Shown: positions 34,485 through 44,882 of the stretch, piece by piece
Layout of the letters: each line of letters starts with the position of its first letter
Position numbering within the stretch: position 1 is the stretch's first letter
Source of the DNA: Syntrophomonas sp. UBA1376
GTDB lineage: Bacteria > Bacillota > Syntrophomonadia > Syntrophomonadales > Syntrophomonadaceae
Direction of reading: 5' to 3'
DNA: 64,000 nt
Assembly (NCBI GenBank): GCA_002305535.1
Contig: DBRE01000111.1
Coordinates: 13,371 to 77,370 of the forward strand
Translations under genes and position numbers: made by a program
Notes under the pieces: generated by a model
Seen by the model: only the letters and a program-made list of their open reading frames with translations
Database searches by the model: none
What the model was told of the DNA's origin: nothing

Positions 34485-35561
34485 TTACAATGATCGTTCT
34501 TTGATGCATAACTGCCCACAGGCTGCTTCGATATCTCCACCCCGTTCTTCACGGATAGTAACACTCAAGCCTCCTTCAACCAGCCAGTTATAAAACTGCC
34601 TTACTTTTTTACTGGACGGTCTCTTGAAGGGTAATGTTTCTACTTCATTATAGGGAATAAGGTTTACATTTGCCAACAACGGTTTTAATATCTTGATCAA
34701 TCTATGAGCATCATCCCCACTTATATTTACATCGTCCAGCATAATATACTCAAAGGTGACCCGTCGGTTGGTCTTTTGAATGTAATAGTCAACTGCGTCT
34801 AGCAGCTTATCCAATGGGTATTTACGATTGAGAGGTACTAAACGGTCACGTAACTGATCATGAGCAGCATGAAGTGAAACTGCCAGAGTTACCTGCAGGT
34901 TTTCCCCCGCCAGTCTTTTAATGCCTTTAGCTTCCCCTGAGGTTGAAATGGTGATGTGTCTCTGTCCCAGGTTGATGCCTTGAGGGTCGATCAGCAGGTA
35001 AATCGAGGCCAGTACCTGATCATAGTTGAAAAAAGGTTCCCCCATGCCCATGTAGACAACATTGCTGATTATATTATCCTCATTCTTCTTTAGGTTCCGC
35101 CTAAGTTCCCGCCGCGAACTTAAAAACTGGCCTACCATTTCAAAGGAATGCAGACTACGTTGATAACCGGAGGAGCCGGTGGCACAGAAAGCACAGCCTA
35201 CCGGGCATCCCACCTGGGTGGAAATACAGAGTGAATGCCTTGCCCCCCGTTGTTCAGTCTGGGGAATAACCACTGTTTCGATGCGTTGCCCGTCTTCCAG
35301 TTCCATTAATAATTTGCGGGTTCCATCCTGAGATAGGCTCTGTTTTAATACCATGGGTATGGACACTACAGCACTTTGATCAAGTTGCTGCCGTAAACTT
35401 AAGGGTATATCACTCATTTCAGCAAAAGAATTGGTGTCTTTTTGGTAGATCCATCTGTAGATCTGTCGACCGCGAAAACGAGGCTGCCCGATTTGCAGTA
35501 AATATTCTTCCAATTGTTCACAGTTCATGCCCAGTAATTGAGTCTGGTCTGTTATTCTCAA
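34485..35561 (-). CDS. rlmN: 23S rRNA (A2503-C2)/tRNA (A37-C2) methyltransferase
   Basis: 358 residues. The radical-SAM cluster motif is GCPVGCAFCATG (CxxxCxxC), followed by the GGEP-equivalent MGMGEPFFNY. The catalytic Cys pair of this family (one in the C-terminal CGQLC) is present. It adds a methyl group to C2 of adenosine in 23S rRNA and some tRNAs. The start is TTG 35561 overlapping the rsmB stop (TTGA), 8-9 bases after AAGGAGG. Confidence 0.96.
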   Translation of the reverse strand: MRITDQTQLLGMNCEQLEEYLLQIGQPRFRGRQIYRWIYQKDTNSFAEMSDIPLSLRQQLDQSAVVSIPMVLKQSLSQDGTRKLLMELEDGQRIETVVIPQTEQRGARHSLCISTQVGCPVGCAFCATGSSGYQRSLHSFEMVGQFLSSRRELRRNLKKNEDNIISNVVYMGMGEPFFNYDQVLASIYLLIDPQGINLGQRHITISTSGEAKGIKRLAGENLQVTLAVSLHAAHDQLRDRLVPLNRKYPLDKLLDAVDYYIQKTNRRVTFEYIMLDDVNISGDDAHRLIKILKPLLANVNLIPYNEVETLPFKRPSSKKVRQFYNWLVEGGLSVTIREERGGDIEAACGQLCIKERSL

Positions 35562-36955
35562 CCAGTTACCCTCCTTAGTAACGCATAAAACATACCATCC
35601 GTTCCATAGCTGCCCGGGATCAGCAAAAGCATACCCTGCTTGGCCTTCTCTCGATCTTCAGTCCTTAACGGAAAATCATGCAACTGGTCGCTTATGGACT
35701 CCAATTGGAAATCCTGGTGACGCTGTAAAAAAGCTTCCACCTGCTCCTGGTTTTCCTGGCGCAGAATGGAGCATGTGGAGTACAATATCACGCCACCTCT
35801 TTTTACCATGCGAGCAGCTTGGTCAAGCAGAGCCTTTTGTAAAGCAAGTAAAGTCGGCAGATCTTCAGGTCGTTTTTGCCATCGAGCATCGGAGCGCCGA
35901 TTGAGAACACCCAAACCTGTACAAGGCGCATCTAAAAGAACGCGATCAGCTACCTCTTCATCGTAATTCAGCTGAGTGGCATCAGCCGCTTCAGTATGAA
36001 TAATAGTGATCCCTAAGCGCTCAGCATTTTGCGCTAATAGTTCCAGTTTTTTGGGGTACAGGTCAAAGGCCAATACTGTCCCCTGGTTGTTCATCATTTC
36101 AGCTAAATGAGTGGATTTCCCTCCCACTCCGGCACACAGATCAATGATCTTTTCCCCAGGCTGAGGATCTAGTATTGGCCCAGCCAGCATGGATGCGAGA
36201 TTCTGCACATAAAAAAGTCCCTGTTGATAGGCCTTCAATCCTGACAGGGGAACAGACAATGATCGTATATTGATGGCCCCAGGCATCAATGGTGATATGC
36301 TGCTGGACACTCCTTCCGACTGTAGGCGGTGCACCAAATCCGCCGGGCTGATTTTAAGCTGATTACAGCGAAAATCCAACCCTGGTCTTTGATTATTATA
36401 CTCCAGGATCGATTTGGTTTTATCCCAACCGTATTCACGCAGATAATATTCGATCACCCAATCGGGATGAGAGTAATAGGTGGCCAAATAAGCGGGTTCA
36501 TGGCTGGGTGGATAGGCCAGTATATCTTTTTGACGCAGTAGATTACGTAGTACCCCATTGACTACTCTGGCCATCGAACTATTTACTCGCTGTCGAGTTA
36601 AATCAACTGCTTCGTTGATACAAGCATAGGCTGGGATATGATCCATGAAAAGTAATTGGTATGCACTCAAACGCAAAATGTTTAAGAACCAGGGATTCTG
36701 CTTTTCCAGGCTGCCCTGTAAAAAAAGAGCAAGCACCCAATCCAGGTGCTTTTGCATTCGTACCGTTCCATTGACTAGCTCTGTAACCAGGTTACGGTCA
36801 TGCAGAGGTAGGCTACTACGTTGCAGGCTCTTGTCCAAGGCCAGATTGGCATAGGCTCCCTGTTGGTTTATCTGATGGAGGATCAATAAGGCCACTTCAC
36901 GTACTGAGCGTTTACCAGATGGATCTTTTGGCTGAATTTCTTTGTCTGATGTCAC
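35558..36955 (-). CDS. rsmB: 16S rRNA (C967-C5) methyltransferase RsmB
   Basis: 465 residues. An N-terminal NusB-like RNA-binding domain (about 15-140) is followed by the SAM-dependent domain: DLCAGVGGKSTHLAEM, then DAPCTGLGVLNRRSDARW with the first catalytic Cys, and STCSILRQENQEQV with the second. It methylates C967 of 16S rRNA. GTG start, right after the peptidase gene. Coupled to rlmN by a four-base overlap. Confidence 0.95.
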   Translation of the reverse strand: MTSDKEIQPKDPSGKRSVREVALLILHQINQQGAYANLALDKSLQRSSLPLHDRNLVTELVNGTVRMQKHLDWVLALFLQGSLEKQNPWFLNILRLSAYQLLFMDHIPAYACINEAVDLTRQRVNSSMARVVNGVLRNLLRQKDILAYPPSHEPAYLATYYSHPDWVIEYYLREYGWDKTKSILEYNNQRPGLDFRCNQLKISPADLVHRLQSEGVSSSISPLMPGAINIRSLSVPLSGLKAYQQGLFYVQNLASMLAGPILDPQPGEKIIDLCAGVGGKSTHLAEMMNNQGTVLAFDLYPKKLELLAQNAERLGITIIHTEAADATQLNYDEEVADRVLLDAPCTGLGVLNRRSDARWQKRPEDLPTLLALQKALLDQAARMVKRGGVILYSTCSILRQENQEQVEAFLQRHQDFQLESISDQLHDFPLRTEDREKAKQGMLLLIPGSYGTDGMFYALLRRVTG

Positions 36956-37630
36956 TTAGTCATCACTGCCCCCAAATATGACCAGATAGTAGAGCAAGTT
37001 CGCTATGGCCGATAGAGTGGCAGCTAAATAAGTTAGGGCAGCGGCTCCCAACACTTTTTTCACCAGAGGAACTTCATTGCTGGTGATTATCCCGGCATCC
37101 GACAACTGCATAACGGCACGATTAGATGCATTCAGTTCAACCGGTAAGGTGACCACATGAAATAAAACTACCGCCGAGAAAAGCAAAATGCCTATCATTA
37201 CCAGATCAAGACTGTTGATAAAATATCCAATCAATAAAATTGGAAATGATGCTGATGAAGCAAAATTAGTAACTGGTACCAGCTTATGCCGCAAAGCCAA
37301 AGGCCCGTATTGTTGCTGGTGCTGAATGGCATGCCCTACTTCATGAGCTGCTACGCCGATGGCGGAAATGGAATTGCTTCCATAAACTGTCTCTGACAGA
37401 CGCAAAGCCTTAACTCTAGGATCGTAGTGGTCGGTCAGGCTACCCCGGATAGGCTCAATACTCACAGTTGACAAACCATTACGTCGTAAAATGGTATTAG
37501 CTACCTCGGCTCCACTCAAACCGCGGGAAGAGCGTACTTGAGAATAGCGGTTGAAAGTGGATTTGACTTTAAACTGAGCATAGATGGAAAGTAGTAGAGC
37601 AGGTATTATGAAAAGTAAATATGTGCCCAT
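36956..37630 (-). CDS. Membrane-bound zinc metallopeptidase (YugP family)
   Basis: 224 residues. An N-terminal membrane helix (about 4-20) and two or three further helices (about 120-165 and 200-218) flank the zinc site AAHEVGHAIQHQQ (HExxH near residues 95-99). The family occurs beside fmt/rsmB genes in many Clostridia and cleaves unknown membrane substrates. ATG follows AAGGAGG. One base from rsmB, so co-transcribed. Confidence 0.92.
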   Translation of the reverse strand: MGTYLLFIIPALLLSIYAQFKVKSTFNRYSQVRSSRGLSGAEVANTILRRNGLSTVSIEPIRGSLTDHYDPRVKALRLSETVYGSNSISAIGVAAHEVGHAIQHQQQYGPLALRHKLVPVTNFASSASFPILLIGYFINSLDLVMIGILLFSAVVLFHVVTLPVELNASNRAVMQLSDAGIITSNEVPLVKKVLGAAALTYLAATLSAIANLLYYLVIFGGSDD

Positions 37631-37634
37631 GTTT

Positions 37635-38387
37635 TTATCCTCCTTGATTTAAGAAATGTATGGCATTATCTACCCTGTTCATGTCTACGTCGGTATTCAT
37701 GCATGGTCCATAAGGACGAAGATTCAATACTCCTAAAACCGGTATAGCAGGAATATCTTGAATTCCCAGGGATAGATCTCTTTCGCAGGCTATGGCCACC
37801 ACCGCTCCGGGACGTTGATCCTTAATGGCCTTACGAGCTAGAGTGCCCCCGGTAACTACTCGTAATTTGCAATCATATTGGGCGGCTAATTGTTTCAATT
37901 CTCCAATTTTACATTTACCGCACTCTTTGCAGTTTTCCGCATCAATGGTTATTTTATGGGGGCATTTGGAATACTGCAGGCAGTGAGGCGCTAAGATCAT
38001 TACCTGCTGCCCTGGGAAGCTCACATGTTTGGAGCGAACCAGATAATTGTTCACAGCTATGAATGACTGTAATATCGAAGTTCTGTTCACCCGGAACAAC
38101 TTGCCCACCAACAAGGCTACTGGGAATAGCCAGCCATTGACAATATTCGCTACGCTTTCCTGCCAGGGTGAAGTACGGCTACGCATGATCATAATTACCA
38201 TGGCCAAAATACCCACCGCAAAAATAGCTGCAAAAAATATGGCTATGGATACCAATATTACAAGTAGTACCTTATTTAGCAGGGCGTTTTGATTAGAAAC
38301 CAAGTACCAGGCCAGCCAAATAATTGCTACCATTAATAACAGAGTGAGGGACAACAGCCCTATATATAAACGTTTCCTCGCTTCCAA
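37635..38387 (-). CDS. DUF116 family protein
   Basis: 250 residues. Two to three N-terminal membrane helices (about 8-30, 38-65, 85-100) precede a cytoplasmic DUF116 domain with cysteines in LAPHCLQYSKCPHK, CKECGKCK and later CERD and MNTDVD. The Cys pattern is ferredoxin-like. In Clostridia the gene commonly sits in this fmt-to-rsmB cluster, but no function is established. TTG start (38387) after AGGGAG. Confidence 0.9.
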   Translation of the reverse strand: MEARKRLYIGLLSLTLLLMVAIIWLAWYLVSNQNALLNKVLLVILVSIAIFFAAIFAVGILAMVIMIMRSRTSPWQESVANIVNGWLFPVALLVGKLFRVNRTSILQSFIAVNNYLVRSKHVSFPGQQVMILAPHCLQYSKCPHKITIDAENCKECGKCKIGELKQLAAQYDCKLRVVTGGTLARKAIKDQRPGAVVAIACERDLSLGIQDIPAIPVLGVLNLRPYGPCMNTDVDMNRVDNAIHFLNQGG

Positions 38388-38399
38388 TATGATCGCTCC

Positions 38400-39332
38400 C
38401 TAGCTGCCCAGCAGATCACCTGACTTCAGTTGGTTTCCTCTTATAAAGTCTTTGGCCAACATGCGTTTCTTACCTTCCCTTTGCACCTCCAGAATTTCCA
38501 GGTACCCCTGTCCGGTCTGCACCACAAATCCTTCCTGGGTTGCTGCGATGAAAGCACCGGCCATATTTGATTCCCTTTCTTGTTCTAGGACGCGGCTGGC
38601 AAATATCTTTAGTTTGATTCCCCCGAAAGTGGTATAGGCACCCGGCTTGGGATCCAGCGCCCGAATCTGATTGTGGATCTTCCAGGCCGAATCAGTCCAG
38701 TTTATCAGTTCATCTTCGGCATGGATCATAGCTGCGTACGTTGCCTGGGAATCATCCTGAGCATGATATTGGGCGGTTCCGGCTTGTACCTCCTCAATAG
38801 TTCGCAATAACAGTTCAGCTCCGGTGGAGGCCAGCTTCCGTTCCAAAGCTCCATAGTTCATATCGGTGGGAATCTCAACCACTGTTTGCAATATTATATC
38901 ACCAGTGTCAAGTCCCCGATCCATCAACATGGTGGTTATGCCAGTGGTCTCTTCACCTGCCATGATGGCTCGCTGGATGGGAGCGGCTCCGCGATAGCGG
39001 GGCAAAAGCGAAGCATGCACATTGATGCATCCCCGAGGAGGTATCTCCAAAACACTGGCAGGTATCAACTGACCGTATGATACTACCACGATCAAATCAG
39101 GTCTCAAGGAAATGATAGTATCTACTGCCGCGGCTTCTTTGATGCTAGTGAACTGATGAATGGGCAGATCCAATTGTTGCGCAGCTCTTTTGACCGGGGG
39201 AGGTTCAACTCGATGACCGCGACCTTTAGGTCGATCCGGTTGCGTGATAACTGCCGCCACCTCAAAGTGCTTGCTAATGATCTCTAATGAAGGCACTGCA
39301 AATTCAGAGGTGCCCATAAAAACCAGGTTCAT
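38400..39332 (-). CDS. fmt: Methionyl-tRNA formyltransferase
   Basis: About 310 residues from ATG 39332 behind GGGAGG; an upstream in-frame extension to 39455 would run into def and is rejected. FMGTSEFAVPSL begins the formyl-THF domain, NVHASLLPRYRGAAPIQ carries catalytic His/Asn, and DTGDIIL the Asp; the C-terminal OB-like tRNA domain follows. It formylates initiator Met-tRNA. 16 bases after def. Confidence 0.96.
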   Translation of the reverse strand: MNLVFMGTSEFAVPSLEIISKHFEVAAVITQPDRPKGRGHRVEPPPVKRAAQQLDLPIHQFTSIKEAAAVDTIISLRPDLIVVVSYGQLIPASVLEIPPRGCINVHASLLPRYRGAAPIQRAIMAGEETTGITTMLMDRGLDTGDIILQTVVEIPTDMNYGALERKLASTGAELLLRTIEEVQAGTAQYHAQDDSQATYAAMIHAEDELINWTDSAWKIHNQIRALDPKPGAYTTFGGIKLKIFASRVLEQERESNMAGAFIAATQEGFVVQTGQGYLEILEVQREGKKRMLAKDFIRGNQLKSGDLLGS

Positions 39333-39348
39333 AGTATTCCTCCCAGCT

Positions 39349-39807
39349 TCAGTCTTTGCCCCGGCGCAAATCGGAAGCTTTATCAATAAAAAGAACTCCA
39401 TCGAGATGGTCAATTTCATGTTGAAAGGCCCGGGCCAGCAACTCAGTAGCTTCATATTCCACCGGCTCCGCCTCGCGATTTAGACCCCGTACGACTACTC
39501 GGTTGGCTCGTTTAACCGTGCCCCACAGGTTAGGTACACTCAAACATCCTTCTCTGCCTACCTGTTCTCCATCAGCTTCTATTATTTCAGGATTAATTAG
39601 TTCAATATACTGATCCCCAGGATCAACTACGATAATTCGCTTGGAAACACCTATTTGTGGTGCCGCCAGACCAACTCCATCAAAGGCATACAAGGTATCA
39701 CGCATATTATCTAAGACTCTAATAACACCGGCGTTAATATTATTGACCGGCAATGCTTTAGCGCGTAAAACTTCATCCGGTTCTTCGATAATCTGGTATA
39801 CACCCAA
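39349..39807 (-). CDS. def: Peptide deformylase
   Basis: 152 residues. The three metal-site motifs are complete: GVGLAAPQIG, EGCLSVP (Cys ligand) and QHEIDHLDG (HExxH). It removes the formyl group from new proteins, and sits directly before fmt. Start is TTG 39807, eight bases after AAGGAGG. Confidence 0.97.
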   Translation of the reverse strand: MGVYQIIEEPDEVLRAKALPVNNINAGVIRVLDNMRDTLYAFDGVGLAAPQIGVSKRIIVVDPGDQYIELINPEIIEADGEQVGREGCLSVPNLWGTVKRANRVVVRGLNREAEPVEYEATELLARAFQHEIDHLDGVLFIDKASDLRRGKD

Positions 39808-39820
39808 ATGGATTACCTCC

Positions 39821-42202
39821 TTACATCATTATTCCAGGATCCATGTCGAAAACAACTCTGACCCCACTGCCCCATTGATACTGCAATAGATATTCACCCA
39901 GGCTTTGCAAAAGACCCCGATGAGCCGTTTTTAAGACAATTTGGATTCGGAAACGATTCCTGAGCTTCCACACCGGGCAGGGCGCGGGGCCTAATATCTG
40001 TAGATCCTCTTCAATGGAATCCAGCCGCTCTTCAATCAATTGTTTTAAATTATCAGCGGTGTGCTGGGCCTGATCCTGGCTCTGGGAGCTTATTTCAATC
40101 TTCAATAGGCACGTATACGGCGGATAACCTAAACTTTTTCTTAAATTGATCTCTTCAGCGAAAAAGCTAACATAATCCTGTTCTACAGCCTGTCTAATGA
40201 CCGGATGATCGGGCTGAAAAGTCTGGATGATAACTTGGCCGGGTTGGGAACTTCTTCCCGACCGCCCCGCCGCCTGTACCAGCAGTTGAAAAGTACGTTC
40301 TCCAGCACGGTAATCAGGAATGTTCAACATTCCGTCGGCATTGATCACGCCAACTAGGGATACTCCTGGGAAATCCAATCCCTTAGCTACCATTTGCGTT
40401 CCTATCAGTATATCAGTTTTCCCTTTTTCCATGGATCTCAGTACCTTTTGAACCTGCCCCTTACGACGAGTACTATCCATATCCAGTCGAGCCAGACTAG
40501 CATCGGGAAACAGCCTGCGAACATCTTCCTCCACCTTTTGAGTCCCCAAACCAACTCTGGCAAGACGTTTGCTAGAACAATTTGCACAAAAAGTAACTTC
40601 GTCAACTTGATAATTACAATAATGACATATGTACCTTTTGATATCTTCGTGATAATTAAGGCTCACTGCACAATAGGGACACGTGGCTATAATACCACAT
40701 TCACGGCAAATAGTCATGGGGGAGTATCCGCGCCGATTAAGGAATAGGATACACTGTTGATCATTATCCAAAACCTCTTGAATACATTTAGCTAACTGAG
40801 GTGATATTGACATATCATGACCACTCTGCAGATGGATTTTCATGTCCTCAACTGATATTTGGGGTAAAGGGATTCCCTCCACTCGGTTCGGCAAGGAGAG
40901 CAGTTGAGATTCTGCGTTCATAGTTCGGTGGAAGCTTTCTATAGAAGGTGTAGCGCTCCCCAGAAGGAGTACAGATGATTCCAGCTGACAACGGAAACGT
41001 GCCACTTCACGGGCATGATAGCGGGGGCTTTCCTCCTGTTTGTAGGTCGATTCCTGTTCTTCATCTATGATGATCAATCCCAGATTGTCAAAAGGCGCAA
41101 ATACTGCTGAGCGGGTTCCCAGCACTACATTTACTTTTCCTTCCGCAATGCGTTTCCATTCCCCATGGCGTTCCAGGGTGGAAAGACCGCTATGCAATAT
41201 GGCCGTATCGGGTACGCGGGCCGCAAACTGCGTTATTAAGTGTTCTGTCAAAGCTATCTCAGGAACCAGCACTATGGTCTGTAGACCATTGGCAATGGCC
41301 TCTAATACACAATTAATATATACTTCGGTTTTGCCGCTGCCAGTTACTCCATGTAAAAGGAGCTCTTTGAACTTTCCTGCCCTAAGGGCTGCCTGCACAT
41401 TGTTTACTACCTGTTCCTGGTCAAAAGATAGCCCGTACGAAGGTGCCTGCAACTGAGGCTGCTTTTTATGTCGCTCAATAAAACCCTGTTTTTCCAAAGA
41501 TCTAATACTGCTTAAAGCAAAGCTCTCTTCTAGTTTTCGGCAGTCAATCTCACCTGCCTGCCTCAATTTCTCTAAAATCTCGGCCTGGCGTGGGGCTCTT
41601 TTTCGAATTTTATCCAGTTCAAATACACTAGTATCTATGATGCGATAAACCCATCCATCTTTAGGTAGACGTTTGCTACCATATTTATTTACGGGGATTA
41701 TGATACCCTCCTGGCAGAGCTTATCTAAAACAGGCTGGCCCAGTATTTGCACAGCATTGGTTAAGGTAGTACCCCCTTGATCATCTATCTGTTTAATAAA
41801 CTGAGCCGTTGTATCATCCATATTTTGCAGAGAATGCTCATCTCTCAAGGGATTAGCAAGAATCCAATTAGATCGAGTTTTGGCTCGAGCCGGAGGCGTC
41901 ATCAATGATAATACTGAACTGATCGGGGCTAAATAGTACTGTGACATCCAATCGGCCAATTCAAATAACTGCGGGATAACCACGGGGTCTTTATCCAGGA
42001 TATCAATAATCGGCTTTAGATCACCTGGATTGTTTATCTCGCGCAGAGCCCGCACATACCCTTCTACTCTACGGTTTCCCAGTGGCACCAGTACCCTGAT
42101 CCCACACTTCATTCCTGACACTAGAGAGTCTGGAACCTGGTAAGTGAATGATTGATTGAAAGCCCGCGCTTTTTGGTTTATTAAGACTTCAGCACTAAGC
42201 AT
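39821..42202 (-). CDS. priA: Primosomal replication protein N' (PriA helicase)
   Basis: About 793 residues. An N-terminal 3' DNA-binding domain (about 1-105), a superfamily 2 helicase with HGVTGSGKTEVY (Walker A), DEEQ (DEAH-type box) and GSATPSIES, a zinc-binding region with CRECG, CPYC, CHYC and CANC, and the C-terminal domain. It restarts stalled replication forks. The start is ATG 42202 after GGGGAGGAG; upstream in-frame codons lie inside the metK terminator. Normal length for the family. Confidence 0.95.
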   Translation of the reverse strand: MLSAEVLINQKARAFNQSFTYQVPDSLVSGMKCGIRVLVPLGNRRVEGYVRALREINNPGDLKPIIDILDKDPVVIPQLFELADWMSQYYLAPISSVLSLMTPPARAKTRSNWILANPLRDEHSLQNMDDTTAQFIKQIDDQGGTTLTNAVQILGQPVLDKLCQEGIIIPVNKYGSKRLPKDGWVYRIIDTSVFELDKIRKRAPRQAEILEKLRQAGEIDCRKLEESFALSSIRSLEKQGFIERHKKQPQLQAPSYGLSFDQEQVVNNVQAALRAGKFKELLLHGVTGSGKTEVYINCVLEAIANGLQTIVLVPEIALTEHLITQFAARVPDTAILHSGLSTLERHGEWKRIAEGKVNVVLGTRSAVFAPFDNLGLIIIDEEQESTYKQEESPRYHAREVARFRCQLESSVLLLGSATPSIESFHRTMNAESQLLSLPNRVEGIPLPQISVEDMKIHLQSGHDMSISPQLAKCIQEVLDNDQQCILFLNRRGYSPMTICRECGIIATCPYCAVSLNYHEDIKRYICHYCNYQVDEVTFCANCSSKRLARVGLGTQKVEEDVRRLFPDASLARLDMDSTRRKGQVQKVLRSMEKGKTDILIGTQMVAKGLDFPGVSLVGVINADGMLNIPDYRAGERTFQLLVQAAGRSGRSSQPGQVIIQTFQPDHPVIRQAVEQDYVSFFAEEINLRKSLGYPPYTCLLKIEISSQSQDQAQHTADNLKQLIEERLDSIEEDLQILGPAPCPVWKLRNRFRIQIVLKTAHRGLLQSLGEYLLQYQWGSGVRVVFDMDPGIMM

Positions 42203-42212
42203 GGCTCCTCCC

Positions 42213-42244
42213 CAAAAAAGCAATAGAGGCGGGAAACCCGCCTC
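42213..42244 (-). terminator. Terminator after metK
   Basis: Minus-strand stem GAGGCGGG/CCCGCCTC with a three-base loop, then TATTGCTTTTTT. The priA ribosome site follows directly, so priA depends on read-through or a local promoter. Confidence 0.85.
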
Positions 42245-42259
42245 CACTATTTAATACTA

Positions 42260-43444
42260 TTATAGTCCGGCCTGTTGCCGGAGTGTTTCGGCCTTGTCGG
42301 TTCGCTCCCAGGTGAATTCGGGTTCATTTCTGCCAAAATGACCATAGGCAGCGGTCTTCTTGTAAATGGGTCGCCGCAGTTCAAGATCACGTATTATGGC
42401 AGCTGGGCGCAGGTCAAAGTTCTTATTGATCAATTCTTCGATTTTGTCCTCGGGTATGTGATTAGTTCCAAAAGTATCCACCCTTACTGATACAGGGTGG
42501 GCTACTCCGATGGCATAGGCCAGTTGGATCTCCATACGATCAGCTAGTCCGGCTGCTACACAATTCTTGGCAACATAGCGAGCGGCATAGGCAGCAGAAC
42601 GGTCAACTTTGGTGGGATCCTTACCTGAAAAAGCTCCTCCGCCGTGACGAGCCATTCCGCCATATGTATCTACTATGATCTTTCTTCCCGTTAGACCACA
42701 GTCTCCCTGAGGTCCCCCAATTACGAACCGTCCGGTGGGATTAATAAAATACCGGGTTTCAGCATCCAACATATTAGCCGGAATAACCGGTTTTATAACC
42801 TTATCAATAATATCTTGGGAAAGTGTTTCCGGCTCTACTTCCGGATGATGTTGGGTGGAAACAACTACGGTATCAACACGTACCGGCTGATTGTTCTGAT
42901 ATTCAACTGTCACCTGGGTTTTGCCATCAGGACGCAAATAACTTAAGATGCCTTCTTTACGAACCTGGGTCAATCTTTGGGCCATTCGATTAGCTAACAA
43001 AGCCGGCAGGGGCATGTACACATCAGTTTCGTTGCTGGCATAACCAAACATCATCCCTTGGTCACCCGCTCCAGTCTTTTCAATAAGATCATCGGCACCT
43101 GTTTTGGACTCCAGGGCTTCATCGACCCCCATGGCGATGTCAGGGGACTGTTCATCTAAAGATGTAATTACCGCACAGGTCTCGCTATCAAAGCCATATT
43201 TGGCTCTGGTGTAACCAATTTCTTCAATGGTACTCCTGACCAGTCGCGGAATATCAACGTAACAATCGGTGGTAATCTCACCGGCAACTAATACCAGACC
43301 GGTGGTAACCAGTGTCTCTGCTGCCACGCGGGCGTTAGGATCTTGGCCAATAATTGCATCCAGAATAGCATCTGAGATCTGATCGGCAATTTTGTCAGGA
43401 TGCCCTTCTGTGACTGCTTCTGAAGTAAACAAGCTCTTAGTCAA
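42260..43444 (-). CDS. metK: S-adenosylmethionine synthetase
   Basis: About 394 residues. The family motifs are [25 protein letters not shown] and [20 protein letters not shown] (the last split here at GGGAFSGKD). It makes SAM from ATP and methionine. The start is set at TTG 43444, eight bases after GAGGAG; the in-frame GTG at 43453 overlaps that site. The coaBC stop is six bases before. No SAM riboswitch is seen in front of it, unlike metNIQ. Confidence 0.96.
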   Translation of the reverse strand: MTKSLFTSEAVTEGHPDKIADQISDAILDAIIGQDPNARVAAETLVTTGLVLVAGEITTDCYVDIPRLVRSTIEEIGYTRAKYGFDSETCAVITSLDEQSPDIAMGVDEALESKTGADDLIEKTGAGDQGMMFGYASNETDVYMPLPALLANRMAQRLTQVRKEGILSYLRPDGKTQVTVEYQNNQPVRVDTVVVSTQHHPEVEPETLSQDIIDKVIKPVIPANMLDAETRYFINPTGRFVIGGPQGDCGLTGRKIIVDTYGGMARHGGGAFSGKDPTKVDRSAAYAARYVAKNCVAAGLADRMEIQLAYAIGVAHPVSVRVDTFGTNHIPEDKIEELINKNFDLRPAAIIRDLELRRPIYKKTAAYGHFGRNEPEFTWERTDKAETLRQQAGL

Positions 43445-43449
43445 TTCCT

Positions 43450-44667
43450 TCACTCCTCATCCTTAGGGTTGTCCAATAGTTTAGCAACTTGATCGAGTAT
43501 GACTGCCGCAACCTCTTGTTTGGTCATTTTAGGGAAAGCCTGGGCTTCTCCGTTACGGTGAATTATGGTTACTATGTTGGTATCGGTAGCAAAACCAGCA
43601 CCATCTACTGTCACATCATTAGCTACGATCATATCCAAGTTTTTGGTGATGATTTTCTTACGAGCGTTTTCCAATACATTCTCTGTTTCAGCAGCAAACC
43701 CGACCATGATTTGATCTTTTTGCTTCTGTTTGCCCAACTCCTTAAGAATGTCTGGAGTACCAACCAATTCCAATATCCACTTTTCCGAACGGTCATCAGC
43801 TTTCTTGCGCTTTTGATCGGCTACCTGTGCCGCCTTAAAGTCTCCAACTGCGGAAGTACCTATGATAATGTTACATTCAGAACAATACTGCAACATTTGT
43901 TGGTACATTTCGTCAGCACTCCATACCGGGATAAAGTGAACTCCTGAGGGAGGCTTTAGATGGGTATGCCCGCTTACCAAAATAACTTCGGCACCCCGCT
44001 GATGTGCTTCTCTAGCCAGGCAAAAGCCCATTTTTCCAGTTCCTCGGTTAGTTATGAACCTAACTGGGTCAATATCCTCACAGGTGGATCCAGCATTGAT
44101 CAGGATCTTTTTCCCAACAAAATCCTGGCGTGGATCGAGCAAGGATATTACCTCCTGATAAATATCTTCTATCTCAGGAAGTCTCCCCGGTCCTGAGACG
44201 CCACAAGCCAAATCCCCTTGAGCCGGAGCCATAACATGATAGCCCACCTGGCTCAGCTTATTGATATTACTCTGAACTATAGGGTTCATATACATATTGG
44301 AATTCATGGCTGGGACAATTAAAACCGGAGAGGTTACTGCCAGCACAACCGTGGATAACAAATCGTCGGCAATTCCGTGAGCCATTTTCGCAATAAAATT
44401 AGCCGTAGCTGGAGCGATCACCAGGAGGTCGATCTCTTCAGCTACGCCAATATGTTGAACTTTATACTGCTCTGATTCCTGCCACAAATCGGTTAAAACT
44501 TCGCGGCCGCTCATGGTTCGAAAAGTCAAAGGAGTCACGAATTTAGTGGCGCCTTCGGTCATTATAACCACAATTTCCAAATCGTCTTTTTTAAGACGGC
44601 TAACCAAGTCTACTATCTTGTAGGCAGCAATGCCTCCAGTTACTCCAATACCAATCTTTTTTGTCAT
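43450..44667 (-). CDS. coaBC: Bifunctional phosphopantothenoylcysteine decarboxylase/synthase
   Basis: 405 residues. The CoaC half (about 1-180) has [21 protein letters not shown] (flavin and catalytic His region) and PAMNSNMY; the CoaB half has [24 protein letters not shown] and the KxKK nucleotide region. It makes 4'-phosphopantetheine, a CoA precursor. The ATG follows GAAAGGCG weakly. Upstream rpoZ ends 21 bases away. Confidence 0.96.
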   Translation of the reverse strand: MTKKIGIGVTGGIAAYKIVDLVSRLKKDDLEIVVIMTEGATKFVTPLTFRTMSGREVLTDLWQESEQYKVQHIGVAEEIDLLVIAPATANFIAKMAHGIADDLLSTVVLAVTSPVLIVPAMNSNMYMNPIVQSNINKLSQVGYHVMAPAQGDLACGVSGPGRLPEIEDIYQEVISLLDPRQDFVGKKILINAGSTCEDIDPVRFITNRGTGKMGFCLAREAHQRGAEVILVSGHTHLKPPSGVHFIPVWSADEMYQQMLQYCSECNIIIGTSAVGDFKAAQVADQKRKKADDRSEKWILELVGTPDILKELGKQKQKDQIMVGFAAETENVLENARKKIITKNLDMIVANDVTVDGAGFATDTNIVTIIHRNGEAQAFPKMTKQEVAAVILDQVAKLLDNPKDEE

Positions 44668-44688
44668 GGTCAGTTCGCCTTTCGTCCC

Positions 44689-44877
44689 TTAGGAACTAAT
44701 CTTGATTGTTCCAGATATTATTTCACTCAATGCATCGGTAACCATCGAAGAAAGTCTATAATCCTCATCGTTTTTCTTGTCCTCAGAAAGGGCTCTGGCG
44801 CGGCGTGCTACTGCCACAATTACCGCATACTTACTATCCCCAATATCAATAATTTCCTTAGTAGATGGAGGAATCAT
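44689..44877 (-). CDS. rpoZ: RNA polymerase omega subunit
   Basis: 62 residues from ATG 44877, seven bases after GAGGTG; the in-frame GTG at 44886 overlaps that site. The core segment KYAVIVAVARRARAL is the omega signature binding the beta' tail, and TDALSEIISG is the second half. It follows gmk with an overlap typical of Firmicutes. Confidence 0.93.
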   Translation of the reverse strand: MIPPSTKEIIDIGDSKYAVIVAVARRARALSEDKKNDEDYRLSSMVTDALSEIISGTIKISS

Positions 44878-44882
44878 GTTAA

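Noticed and set aside
39333..39455. Longer fmt N terminus
   Set aside because: It would overlap def by more than 100 bases, while ATG 39332 has GGGAGG and gives the standard start.
40394..40747. 117-codon plus-strand frame inside priA
   Set aside because: It is antisense to the PriA zinc-binding region and lacks a ribosome site.
42213..42260. SAM riboswitch for metK
   Set aside because: The region after metK is only a terminator, and no S-box consensus precedes metK.
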